Shown here: positions 34,871 through 46,024 of the stretch, in pieces
How the letters are laid out: each line of letters opens with the position of its first letter
How positions within the stretch are numbered: position 1 is the stretch's first letter
Assembly (NCBI RefSeq): GCF_947179165.1
Contig: NC_077243.1
Span: 29,278,001 to 29,342,000, forward strand
Reading direction: 5' to 3'
DNA: 64,000 nt
From: Solanum dulcamara
Taxonomy: Eukaryota > Streptophyta > Magnoliopsida > Solanales > Solanaceae
Notes under the pieces: model-generated
What the model was told of the DNA's origin: nothing
Database searches by the model: none
Seen by the model: only the letters and a program-made list of their open reading frames with translations
Position numbers and translations under genes: made by a program

Positions 34871-37800
34871 CAAGTATGTAATTGAAAATTCGATAATAGA
34901 TTGAGGATCATTTAACTATTTTCTCAATATTTATTATAATATCTATCTTATGTTTACCCATCTCACTAATCATCAATGTGATATTCTTTAACAAAAACTG
35001 AAGGAGGAAATTATTATTTTAGGCAACTCAAACCAATCTAGTGATGAATTAGAAAGGTGCTCAACAACCGGAGCTAGGCTTAACTTGTGACAAATTACAA
35101 GAGTTAGGTGAAGCTGAAAAAGGGTAAAAGTCATAAATGGAGTACAAAAATGGTCAAAAGTTGAACAGCCCCAGACGTTTTAATTTAACCACTGTTGATC
35201 TACAATGTGTATTTCACTGTCCTCCACTTCCTCTCTTCTTTCATCACTCACTTGTTTCTTCAGTGCGCTCCAGAAGTTATGAATTTGCAGATGAAAAGAC
35301 TGACCCCCTACCCCATCTTTTTCCACTTTTTTCACAGACGCTCTCTCTCTTTCTGATGAAGAAAAGATTACTGGTCTTTTTTTTCTTTTTTTTGGTGTTG
35401 AATTTATGTTCTATATTTTCTATTGTTCGTCTATGATGGTTGTTAATGTGAAAGATTTTGTTGACAAAGTCGCTTTCTCATCCCTCACTCTCATGGTGAT
35501 AGCGACCTTTCATTTCCCCCTTTGTGTATTTATACACTCTCCGTATTTAGTGCAACACTAACCCTTCTCATCTCTTTTCTCTTTCCTCTGAATTTCTTTG
35601 TTTTTTCATTCATCCAAAACCATGTTTCTTCTTTCTATTTATTGATCTCAAAACACATTCAGCAATATTATTGGAGACTTAGGGTTTCTGTGCATTCGCC
35701 GATTTTGATTACTTACCAGATAAGTATTTCTAAGATTTATCATCTTTTAGTTGCTTTCTCATTTTTTCCTATTTGTTATTCGAATTAACGTCATCCTGAT
35801 TCTGAGCAGTTCCTTATATATGTTATTCTTATTAGAATGGTAAATTAGAGATCTTTTTTTTTTGATTGATTTTTTGCAATTTTTGTTATTGATTATAGGG
35901 TTTGACTCTGCTTAGTTAACAAATTGTGTTTGTATAGAGAATTTTTTTCTATATATGAAAGTTTGTCATGTATTTTGCTTTCCTTATTAATTAGTGCTTG
36001 ATTAATTTTTGTTTGTCACAGAAAAAGTAGTATTTTCTCAGGTTTCAGATGTGATGACTTTGGTATGCTATCGACAGTGACCAAAAAAAAGTTTTACTGC
36101 ACTTTTATTTTCTGTTGTGATTCGTCATGGACATAATGAGAAATATAAGTTACTTATTTTTATTTGAATTTTGTTTAAAGTGTTTTTCTTAAAGAGATGA
36201 GGGGACAAGGGGCTTTTTCTTTCACAAAAAAAATAAATGGATGTACTTTTAGTTCCCAGCTCTTCACCCTTCAGCTATTATTCAAGCATGATTTTTGTTG
36301 TGTTTATTGCATTTGCATTTCATTTCAGTTCAAAGTTTTATCCCTTTATACTCTCTGCAATTTGATTCTGAGATATAATGAGTAATACTGACTGGTTACA
36401 TCTCCTAATTCTTTTTGGGGGGGAGTTGTATATAAGGTAATATTGGTAGATTGAAGTTAGTGTATTTATTTCTCGGAATCTCACATATTCTATTCGACAT
36501 ATGATTTGATGATTTACTAAGGCTAGGCTCTTCAGTTGAATAAGTTAATTGTATAAGTTTTGTGAATTGAGGAATGGTCCAAGAGAGCTTCCTTCAGCCC
36601 ACTCATGGAGGAGAATGGGGTTGAATTAGCTGCCGACTCATTCATCCAACCACTCAGTAGAAAGGATAGGTTTTGTGCTACTGTGATTGAGTGAATGATG
36701 CGGGAGATAGTTTTCTATCCCTCTCTTTCCTTGCTTGGACTGAAGGGAGCTCCTTTTTCCCATTCTCTTCATTTTCAAAACCTAATAATTTTCGAAAACA
36801 ATTCTTATCATTCTGTTTAATATATTGTGGAGATTTCCAGGATATGATCTTTCAGTTGTCTGGACAAATTCAAGCACTCGATCGCTTCTGTTTAAATTTG
36901 TCAATAGTTTTCTCTAGCATCTTGTTAGTAGTACATGTATATGCGCTAGAAATCTACTTCCTCATACTATTCCAAGAGTTATCTGTAGCCATTTCACTAG
37001 GCAGTTGTCTCTTCGTTCTGGTCTCCACCGCCATTATATATCTCGGTTAATCCCAAATGTTAGAATCCTCAATGGCTATATTTTTCTGTCTAATACAGTT
37101 ATAATACCGAACATCTATATCATCTGTTTGCTGTCTTATCTATAATGTTATTATCCGCTCCTTGGAATATGCTCTACGTTTTCTGTCTTAAACTGGTCAG
37201 GAAAGCAGTACAGATCCAACTACTTAGTTGCTATAGGAATCTCCTTTTCCTCTACAGAGATATGTTTGATGTCACACATATCTCTGGCACAAATTAAGAC
37301 TTTTTAGAGAGATGCTTTACATGGCTCTTGCAAACTGAAACGACTTACTTGAAATCTGTTTTGGGGAATTAGTGTTTTCGAATTCATATATATTTCATTT
37401 TGGTAACACATATATAAGTTCAAGTTTGAGGTGGATGTGTTTCTTGGGTTTAAAATTTTCAAATATATATGCATGGCTGTGAAGACAGCAAAACGTGATG
37501 AGCACCATGTTTTTCTCCCTTTTTCTAGGGCAATGAGGATGACCTCATTGAAATGCACTGGCTCAATTTTTATATGGAAAGCAGTTTGTGGAAAGTACAA
37601 TCTTTATGTTATATTTTTGCATTAATGAAATGCTTTAGTCCCTATCCTTCAACACTTAGTACTATATTAATTTATTTATAACTAGGTCATGCTATACAAT
37701 ATGACTGGTGCTAATTGATTTTGCCAATTATGGAGGGGGGGACCTCATGTTTTAAATCCTGATTTAGGAAATCAGCTTTAGTTTGAGATAATTTTTCATC

Positions 37801-38104
37801 GTTATAATTTATATATAGTGTGTTATAAGGTTGTGTCTGGCATTATTTGTCTAGGAAGTACCAATAGATTCTGTCTGTAGGGTGGTCCCCTGCCTCTTTT
37901 TACATGCAATCTTAATGCCTTCATTTACATTGTTTTGTATGCACTCTAAATCTTATTCTCTATTAAAATATGATGCATTATTGATCCCTCCTGTTCCCAG
38001 AAGAAGCCTAGCCTATTAGGTGTTCTTTTAATTAATTAATTATTATTATATGTTGATGATTCATTGAGAAGAAATGTGAGGAACTGATAACACAAAAGAT
38101 TGAG
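34871..38104. other. Unassigned AT-rich region, plus strand T-rich
   Basis: No recognisable gene. The plus strand is rich in T, with pyrimidine tracts such as 35325-35360, which could fit the 5' region and introns of a plus-strand transcript. Frames at 35137-35436 (99 codons) and 36691-37050 (119 codons, hydrophobic) are open, but their residue make-up follows the T-rich bias and I recognise no domain. I would not call them genes without transcript support. Confidence 0.5.
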
Positions 38105-38244
38105 AAGCTGCAGTTATGGGACATGAGGAATCCTCATGGGGTAAGCACTCTCCATCTTCGACCTAAGGTTTTGGGTTCGACTCACCGGCAAAAAAATAAT
38201 CTCCTTGGGGTGGGGTAAAATAATAAAAAATAAAAGCTGCAGTT
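38105..38244 (+). mobile_element. tRNA-derived SINE with 11-bp target duplication
   Basis: The 11 bp aagctgcagtt at 38105-38115 are repeated exactly at 38234-38244. The 118-bp body contains gggttcgactc, a good RNA polymerase III B-box, preceded by ccatcttcgacctaaggttt as in Solanaceae SINEs, and ends in an A-rich tail (aataataaaaaata). The A-box is not clear, so the copy may be 5' truncated or degenerate. Confidence 0.75.
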
Positions 38245-39636
38245 CGTGGTGGTATTCTTTTGATTTCTTATGTCCTGTTTAATGATGTCGTTTATAACAG
38301 AGATCATTTAATTTTATTTTAAAAAAAGATAACAGGTTGCCCAGAAGAATTTTGTGGCTAATCTTGAGAATAGTATTCCATTGGGTTTCTGCTTCATTGA
38401 TTGGTGAAGGTGAAGGTTCAAGTAAGGTTGAGTGGTCCCCTTCTCCAACTCTACTCCGACCCCATGCCTTCACACTGCACTAACTTCAATGCAAAATAAA
38501 ATCATTTTTCTATACAGTATAGTGGCATTTCAAGAACTTATTGTTGTCTTGTGGAGAACTTATATTCTTGTTTTAACATCTGCATGAAGGTGTAGGCCAG
38601 CATGTGTGCTTTGGTGGGGTATTCCTACTTTTTCTTCCAATTTCATCCACCCACAAATTCGAGCTCTCTACTATGGTTAAGTGATAGATTTATGTGAGAG
38701 AATCACACTAGTTAATCATGGTCTATGTTGCTCGGATTCCTAAAAGATATTGATGGTGCTTGTAGGATTTTTCAAAACCAATGTATTTTTGAAAAATCTG
38801 ACACAAATTTCGTAATATTGTCATGGTTACTGATGAAGGTGTATGTGAAAACTACGTTTACATATTGCTCAGATATTATTTTTTTGGTTCACATTTAAAT
38901 ACAAGTTAACGACTACGGTATTTGGGGACAAACTTGCAGAAGCTGAACTGTTGAAATTGCTTGATTTTAATCAAGTGGTTTCCAGAGATTTGTCACTTTA
39001 TCTTTCATTTACCCCCTGTTTGTAACAAAATTAGGAGGCCCTTACTGCTGCAGTTTGCAAATAGTTAGTCCTAAAACGAGGGTTCGAAGCTATGTGAACT
39101 TTAACGTAAGCTCCGACGAGACATTATTTTTTCGAAGAGAAGACTGTTAATGCAAGATAGTGCTGATTATTTTGCACCTAAGGGTGTGCTCAATGGTCGG
39201 TTCAAATGTTGGTAGAAATAAAAATTATTATTAGGTAGTATATTTATTTTAAAAAATCTATTTAAGCCTTGGAGGGTGGAATGACCCATATTTATATTAG
39301 TGTGAGGTCATAGATGTTGATTGAATTTGTTGAGGTACAAGGTAAATTAACTTAAATAAGGAAAAAAGAACGAGTGCTAGTTAGTCCTTTTGTGAAAGAA
39401 GATTTGGAAAATGTCAATAGCTAGCTAATTTTTAATTCTTGATCATTGTAAATTGATTTTCTTTTTCTTGCGTTGTTAGGTACAAAAAAGGGATTCAATA
39501 AGGCTTAAAGCTCATCTGCGTTGTACTTGAAAAAGAAGAGTGTCCTTTGCAGAGAATATGGCCCAGTTGGATCAGGAAACTTTTAGAAATATAACTGTGT
39601 GATTGCCTCATTGCATCATACATGCAATATGATTAC
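38245..39636. other. Unassigned region left of the F-box pseudogenes
   Basis: No gene recognised apart from the dispersed repeat at 38715-38830. A poly-pyrimidine stretch followed by ag at about 39455-39480 looks like a splice acceptor, but the sequence after it holds no long frame. Confidence 0.45.
38715..38830 (+). repeat. Degenerate copy of a dispersed Solanaceae repeat
   Basis: The stretch starting ctatgttgctcggattcct and the inverted pair tttttcaaaaccaatg / tttttgaaaaatctgac resemble a short repeat that I know from many tomato, potato and pepper sequences (tatgttgctcggactct... with a gatccgacac core). Identification is from memory. Confidence 0.45.
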
Positions 39637-40279
39637 TTAACAAATGCGTGATGATGCCTTCTGAAATTTTGTTATCTCAGCGCGTACTTTGAGAGATTCT
39701 TTATCTCCAATTTCATAGAGCTTGATTACCAAATTCTCAAATAACGGGCAATGGGAGATCAAACTTCCAAGTGATTCAGAAGAAATTATGACACACCTTA
39801 GTTCTAGGCTAATTAACCTATCAAATCCCTTAAAGACTGGTGGAGGATGTATTAGACATCTTGCGAGAGTCAAATGCCTCAAACTTGAACTTATGAAAAA
39901 TTAAGAAGGCAGTTTGTATCGATTACCTAACGGAAGTTTTAGAACAAGATGTTGAATGTAATTCCTAGGGAGGAAATATATCAAGTGGTCAATATTAGGA
40001 CATGTTATTAGATTAGGAATTTCGAGACGAAGAGGCGACAGAGAATGGTAGTAAATCCAATTGTAGAAGATAACAAGTCCTCTCTTGTTTTTCTAAGTGT
40101 TTGATCAAGTTTCAGCTGTGGAAGTCTGCACCAGTTATATCTCCATTTCTTCGATAAGATGCTTCTCCTCACAACATCTCGTAAAGGCAACCTCGTTAGA
40201 ATGTTATCGATTACACTATCAGGAAGATTACTAAGTACATTGGGGGAGATAAACATTGCTTTTTCCCGATTCGAGGCAT
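39637..40279 (-). pseudogene. F-box/LRR/FBD pseudogene 1, internally deleted
   Basis: Minus-strand ATG at 40279 is at the position homologous to pseudogene 2. The F-box segment (about 40050-40240) includes L-P-D-S-V-I-D-N-I-L and S-I-L-S-K-K-W-R-Y, the Skp1-binding motif of plant SCF ubiquitin ligase F-box proteins. Defects: a one-base loss in the N-terminal part (about 40246); loss of about 30-35 bp and a frame change near 40020-40030, just after the F-box segment; a stop (TAA) near 39905; and direct fusion of the LRR segment (...H-C-P-L-F-E-N-L) to the last residues of the FBD tail (E-S-L-K-V-R-A-E-I-T-K-F), so the middle exons and both introns are gone. An intact gene would encode a substrate receptor; this cannot. 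Confidence 0.88.
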
Positions 40280-40945
40280 AATATTTAATGATTGCAACAA
40301 AAATTTGTAGAAAATAAACAAAAATACAATAGGTAAGGAATCTCCAAACTGCCCGGACAACGCAACTGTTTTTCACGTCGTTAAATTAACATGCCACAAC
40401 TCTTAAGAATAAAAGAAAAGGTGCATTATATATTTTGATTTACTAATATAACTTTAAAGTGGAGTCAATTGAATTCTAGTGAAAATACTGGCTTTACTAC
40501 TGCTTTAACACATTATGATAGACCTACACCTACCAACAAGGCACATCCCGGAAAAACGTTAATCCCATCAAGTTTAAAGCAAACCTCAATTCAATTTTAT
40601 CTGATTTAAGCATACCCAAAAAATAAAAATGCAGTCTTGATAACAAATTCATACAGAACAAGAAACATAAAAGCACAGAGTTAGTGTTAACAATGAAGAA
40701 AACAACAAGTAAGAAAGAAAAAATAAAGGAGATTCCTGTGTTTCTTGTGACCCTGTATTAGGGATGACAAACGGGGCAGGGCGGTTGTGGGGCAAACCTC
40801 AGCATAAACCTGTGAAGACATCGCATGCATGTATTTATTTTTTTGGGTTTTCAACCCACCCCGTCCAACATTAATTTTGAAAAAAAAAAATTTCAACCCG
40901 CCCCACACCCGCATAGCTTAAAAACTGCCTCACCCCTCCCCACAT

Positions 40946-41870
40946 TAGGGCTACGTATTAGTCGGTTCGGTTTTGAAATTTATCGGTTTGACTTATCGAT
41001 TATCGGTTTATAGATATGCTAAACAATTATAAAACCTTTAAGATATTGGCTTATCGATTATTGGTTTATCAGTTATTGATCGTTATCGGTTCGGTTATCG
41101 GTTTAACCATTAAGATTTGACACAATTTTTTTTATTGAAAATTACTTAGAAACAAGGTGACGAATCAAATAAACCATACACATGAGTTGACAGATTGTAT
41201 CTTGCTCAAAAGCAAACATTATCACATTGTAGAATAAGAGCCCGTTTGGATGGGCTTAAAAAAAGTAACTTTTATGTATGAAGTGCTGAAAGTTATTTTT
41301 ATAAATAAGCAGTTGAGTGTTTGGATAAAAGTGCTTAAATGAGGAAAATGATGTGAATTTTAGGGTTAAAAGAATAAAAAGGGTAGTTTGGGAATTTAGT
41401 TAAAATATAAGGGATATAAAAGTAATTTCTATAATCAAAGAAAATGACTTTAAGCACTTAGAAAAAAAAAGTTAGGAATCCTAACTTTTCATTTTTGACT
41501 GCTTTAAGAACTTTATGGCTTAAAGTCAGCATTAAGCAAACACGTCCAAAAGCTAAAAAGGGGCTTTAAGTTGGTTTTGACCAACTTAAAGCCCATCCAA
41601 ACGGGCTCTAAATGAGAGTTTGAGACAATCAAAAATAAAGTATGAAACTGTCAAGGACTTCATATACCAAATGGTACAAAAATAATTATTTAATTTATTA
41701 TCAAGTTATCGGTTAAGACAAAAACCTAAAATCGTTAAGAACTGATAACCCAATAATAAAAAAAATTAAAACCGTTACCGAAATTGCTAAATCAATAACA
41801 CATTATCGATAAATCAATAACTTTTTTTGGGTTCAGCTTATCAATATTGGTTCAGTTTTGAACAACCCTA
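40946..41870. mobile_element. Middle TIR element (hAT-like), inserted in the outer one
   Basis: Starts tagggctacg...gtcggttcggttttg and ends caatattggttcagttttgaacaacccta, an imperfect inverted pair around repeated atcggttt-type subterminal motifs. The flanking 8-mers ccccacat and ccctgcat agree at 6 of 8 positions, as expected for an old hAT 8-bp duplication. No transposase frame. Confidence 0.68.
41238..41608. mobile_element. Inner MITE, Tourist/PIF-Harbinger type, TSD TAA
   Basis: Perfect 20-bp terminal inverted repeat gagcccgtttggatgggctt at 41238-41257 and 41589-41608. The flanking trinucleotides are taa at 41235-41237 and 41609-41611, the TWA-type target site of PIF/Harbinger elements. 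371 bp long and non-coding. Confidence 0.9.
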
Positions 41871-41949
41871 CCCTGCATAGTCTAAAACATGCCCTGCTCC
41901 GTTGCCATCCCTAGACACTATTCAAAATTTAAGATGTTAGTTTGACTTA

Positions 41950-42180
41950 AATTTCTTCTTCGTTCTAATTTAAGTGATGCATTTTATGTTTTAATCTGTA
42001 CAAAAAAAAATAATATTTTTATATATTTAGAAATAATTTAAATTTTAACTTCTACTTGATTCGTGATTTATGTCGCATAAACAAATATTTATCACTTGTT
42101 TTAGATCATAATTTTTTTAAAAATATTCTTAAACTCTATCCCCAATTAAGATGCATCACAAATATTGGAATGGAGGGAGT
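41950..42180. mobile_element. Stowaway-like MITE (degenerate)
   Basis: The right end ggaatggagggagta followed by ta is the reverse of the plant Stowaway end (tactccctcc-). The left end, ttcttcttcgttctaa followed by gtgatgcat, pairs with the right gatgcatcac and the TIR with mismatches. AT-rich, no coding. Confidence 0.68.
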
Positions 42181-43820
42181 ATATAAGTGGTATTACCAGA
42201 AAAATTAAGAGATGGCGGTCAAATACACATTTAAAGTATCACTTTTTGAACTATCGGATGTTTGCATATGATGTATCCTACCTGAATTAATTAGTGACAG
42301 TCCAAGCCATGTCTTATTTCAGAGATGAATCAATGACAAGAATGAAATGTAAAAACTGTTAGTTCTGCAACTACAATGCTTCAAGCTTGCCCAATGAATT
42401 TAACACACAACATAACTTTGCTACATTCTGAGTCGAGGGTCTTTCATAAACAGCTTCTCTATCTCCACAAGGTAGTGATAAGGTTTGCCTACACTCTAAG
42501 CTCCCTGGATCCTACTCGTGGGATTTCACCGGATATGTCGTAACTTAAAGGCTTTTTACCATACAGTAGAGTAGACTGGACCTATTGTCACAATTCAGCT
42601 TATATATACAACTTTGGTTCTGGCGTTCGGCAGAAATTACACTGTGTAGATAGGTAAAAAAAAATGTTTTTTTATGTATATATACTATATTTTTGAACCC
42701 TAGTGAAAATCCGCTCCGCCTCTGCTGAAACACATACTAACACGCCACACCCATGACAACGTTAACCCCATCAAATAAAAATGTAATCTCGATTTCAAAT
42801 CCTGCAGAACCACAATCATTAAGGCACACGAGTTGTGTTAACAATGAAGAAAACAACAAGCTAAAATAGAAAGAAGGAGAAATAGAGAAGAAGATGAACC
42901 TGAAAATAAATGAATGTGAAGTACTCCTATACTTGTCTGGAACTGAAGAGTTCAAATCCAATGTCTTAACGAGGCTTACCAGTAAATACTTTTGAATGAC
43001 TTGATAGTATAAAGACACTACGGTGTATAAAACTTGAATTAACGTCAAATACTCAATGAACTCAAACTTGGCATCAAATAGAGAATTAATCAGTGCCAGT
43101 TCAAGCCATGTCTCATTTCATAGATGACAAGAATGAAATTTAAATCCCGAGCAGTATTGTCACAGTGACAAACAAGATATGTCAAAACCTCCAAGTCTTA
43201 TCTGAATCTGTCAATCACCAAACAGGAAAAAACACAAACATTTTACTACTGCTTCGACATTCAATTCAATCTATTCATCTTTAACAGCCAGAGAATTTTT
43301 AGCCGAAATCATGGTCTGCTAAAACATAAATGGAAATCAAATAGGATTGCAGTCCAAAGAAACTTTTGCTTCGGTTGATGCCTGACAAAACTTTTTTAGT
43401 TCTGCAACTACACAAATTCTTACTTTTCGGTCCAACTTGGACTAATCCCTTAGCAGGCAAGAAATTTCTACTAACCAGACAAAAAGTATGTTCTCACTCA
43501 ATGCTTCAAACTTGGCCAAGGGAATTTAACACACAACTTCAAAATAAACAACCAAAGCCTCAAATCATACATCATTCAAGAATATGAAAACAGATTAATC
43601 AAGACATTCATCCAGGTTCACAATTATAAGTTCCCAAACAGATAAGTCTTCATAGTACCTTAAGGCAAAGGCAAAACACAGCCTTACTACTGCATGAACA
43701 TTCTTTTTTGTTTACACTACCAAAACATTTTAGCCACAGATCATGATCTGATTAAAGAATAGTGAAGATTAAGCAGGATTGTGATATAGATACTAATCTA
43801 CATTATACACAACTTCTGCT

Positions 43821-45292
43821 TTAGATGATTCCCGCTGAAAATTTTGCTATCTCTGCGAGTACTTTGAGAGATTTTCTAGCTTCCGTTCTACAGGGCTTGA
43901 TTACCATTTTGACCTGGAGACTTGGCCAATAAAACGTAACCTTGATAAGCTGCATTTCAGTCTTTGCTCCCATTACATCATAAAACTTAACTGTCCTCAA
44001 TTGATTGAAAGTCATATCCGAGAAGCTTGCAGGTATTTCATCAAGAACATCCCGCGGCACAGGTTTGAAATAGTCCTCATCACTAATAAAACACACCTAA
44101 GAAAGATCAAGAAAAAACCATCAGGCTGAATTTAAAATTGAAGATCTAATGAGCATGCAGAATAAGAAAGTCATTACAGACGAAAAAAACATGCAAAAGA
44201 GAGAAAAATAAACATCAGTCACAACCTTAATTTCAATTTCTTCTAAATTTGGGGAGCTTCTTATCAAGCAAAGAGAAAACGAAAGCTCAAAGAATTCTCC
44301 AAGAGTAATCCAAGATATGTCAAGACGTTTAAGACAGTTAAGAGCTGAGGGAAACCTTGCTGGTATAACTTCAGCTGGTCCAACATTCACCACCTAGGAA
44401 GAAAATGTCAAAAATCGGGATGACTCAAAGCCCAAAAGATAGTACATCTATGAGAATGCATTGTAATTAAGTTATGAAGCAATATTACCATAAATTGATT
44501 CCAGCTGAGATTCTCGGGAGCAGGAATAGACTCAAATATTCAAAAGATCATCTTCTGCCTCTACAGGTAATTCTTTAGGCGTATATGAAACATTGGAAAG
44601 AAGAGGAACGTTTTCTAGATGTAAAGAATGTATATTGCCACGGAAGACAAATGACCTTAGCTTAGGAGCATTAATTTTGATGAGGTTCAAATTTTCTAAG
44701 TCTTTTAGCACCAAATTCTCAAGCAACGGGCAATGGGAGATCAAACTTTCAAGCTATTCAGAAGATATTGTGACATATTTTAATTTTAGTCTAATTAATC
44801 CATCAAATCCCTTAAAGAACCATGGAGAATTTATTAGACAATAACAGATGCCTCAATTCTGAACATGTGAAAAATAAAGAAGGCAATCTGTATGGTTTAC
44901 TACTAAATGGAAGTTTAGGGACAAAATGTTGAACGCAATTCCGGAAGAGGAAATACATCAAGTGTTCAACATCAGGACATGCTTCTAGACGAAGAATGTC
45001 GAGGGTTAGTTTGGAAACTGGTCCTATAAGAAACGCGAAGAGGGTGATATAGAATGGGAGTAAATCCAATTGTAGGGGACATCAATTCCTCTGTTGTCTT
45101 CCAAACTGTTTGATCAAATTTCACCTGTGGAAGTCTGCGCCAAATATATCTCCAATTCTTTGATAATATACTTGTTCTCACAGCATCTAGTAAATGCAAC
45201 CTCATTAGAATGTTATCGATTAAATTATTGTCAAGGTTGCTAAGTACATCAGGAGGACGTAAACATTGTTTTTTTTTTCCATTTGGAGGCAT
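43821..45292 (-). pseudogene. F-box/LRR/FBD pseudogene 2, three-exon structure kept
   Basis: Exon 1 is 45292-44489 (donor atg|gtaata), exon 2 is 44393-44226 (acceptor ttcctag, donor aag|gttgtg), exon 3 is 44096-43821 (acceptor ttcttag). The N-terminal protein (MPPNGKKKQC...) carries an F-box segment (about residues 13-55, with S-I-L-S-K-N-W-R-Y), then LRR-type segments (C-S-E-L-R-H-L; H-C-P-L-L-E-N-L) and an FBD C-terminus (R-T-V-K-F-Y-D, ...S-L-K-V-L-A-E-I). This is the usual layout of plant F-box/FBD SCF receptors. Exon 1 is broken by an extra base in the ggg at 45042-45044, a frame change near 44820, an in-frame TAG near 44755 and a frame change near 44540. Exons 2 and 3 are open and the splice sites look sound, so inactivation may be recent. 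It is the best-preserved host-type gene in the window. Confidence 0.9.
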
Positions 45293-45455
45293 AATATTAA
45301 ATGATATGCAACAAGAATCTGCAGAAAATAAACAAAAATACAATAGGTAATAGGTAAGGTCAGAGTAGTACACACTACACGAACAACAAACAAATGTTCT
45401 TCACATTATTAAATTACCATGCCACAACTCTAAGAATAAATGAAAAGGTGCATTA

Positions 45456-45951
45456 TGTTGGGGTGAGAAAGCACCACAACTAAAATTTGATATGACAATA
45501 AATATGGAAATAAATTAAACACGAGAATTTTACGTGGAAACCCCTCTAACTGATAGAGGGGAAAAACCACGGGTAGAAGGATCTCACTATATAATATGGA
45601 GTACACTGTTCTCAAATACAAGGAGAAAACAACAATTAACACTTCTCTCTTGTAAAAGGAACAACTACTAAAAAGGACACTCAAGACTACAATATTTATC
45701 TTAGTGTATAACTCTCTTTGTAATTTTACTCTCACTTTCTGGGATGATATAAATGAGGGCAAGAGGCCCTCTATTTATAAGGGAAGGAAAACGCGTAAAG
45801 GAAGAATTTTACGCGGTTTCGTGTTTTGAGAAAACGCGTACAAAGTTGTTGGCCGACAACAACTTTGCTTCACTTTTCCTTTCTTTCAACTTTTGCTGCT
45901 TTTCCTTTTTCTTTCTTTTCACTTTTCCTTTTTGACTTCTTCTTTCTTTGA
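45456..45951 (-). repeat. Left LTR of the copia element (3' LTR)
   Basis: About 496 bp and starts tgttggggtgagaaag. It matches 50143-50612, apart from short indels in a pyrimidine-rich zone near 45890-45930, where about 26 bp are extra. The minus-strand TATA motif is at 45771-45779. Its inner end has ga where ca is expected. Confidence 0.93.
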
Positions 45952-45960
45952 TTCTTCCAC
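45952..45960 (-). other. Polypurine tract of the copia element
   Basis: Minus strand gtggaagaa sits directly before the 3' LTR, in the position of the plus-strand primer. Confidence 0.7.
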
Positions 45961-46024
45961 TTGAAGATTTAATTGAGAATCAATTAAGTCTCCACACCAT
46001 CCTTTCTACCCAATTACTGTAATG

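Larger units (their letters stand above)
40759..41913. mobile_element. Outer TIR element (hAT-like), host of two nested TIR elements
   Basis: Left end tagggatgacaaacggggcag (40759-) is inverted at the right end (...ctgctccgttgccatccctag-) ending near 41913; about 18 of 22 bases match. The flanks ccctgtat and gacactat match at only about half of 8 positions, so the target duplication is weak. No transposase frame. hAT-like assignment rests on the TIR style. Confidence 0.65.
40520..42890. repeat. Local duplication between the F-box pseudogenes
   Basis: About 40520-40725 resembles about 42725-42890; shared blocks include gttaacaatgaagaaaacaacaag and cgttaa(t/c)cccatcaa. A second pair, about 42284-42350 and 43084-43142, shares caagccatgtct and gacaagaatgaaat; a third, about 42380-42413 and 43500-43540, shares atgcttcaa and tttaacacacaac. 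With the two F-box copies this points to duplication of a segment, later filled with transposons. Confidence 0.65.

Noticed and set aside
35137..35436. 99-codon frame with a hydrophobic tail
   Set aside because: Composition-driven, no recognisable family; kept only as part of the unassigned region.
36691..37050. Hydrophobic 119-codon frame, looks membrane-like
   Set aside because: Hydrophobicity follows from the T-rich strand; no domain, no convincing start context.
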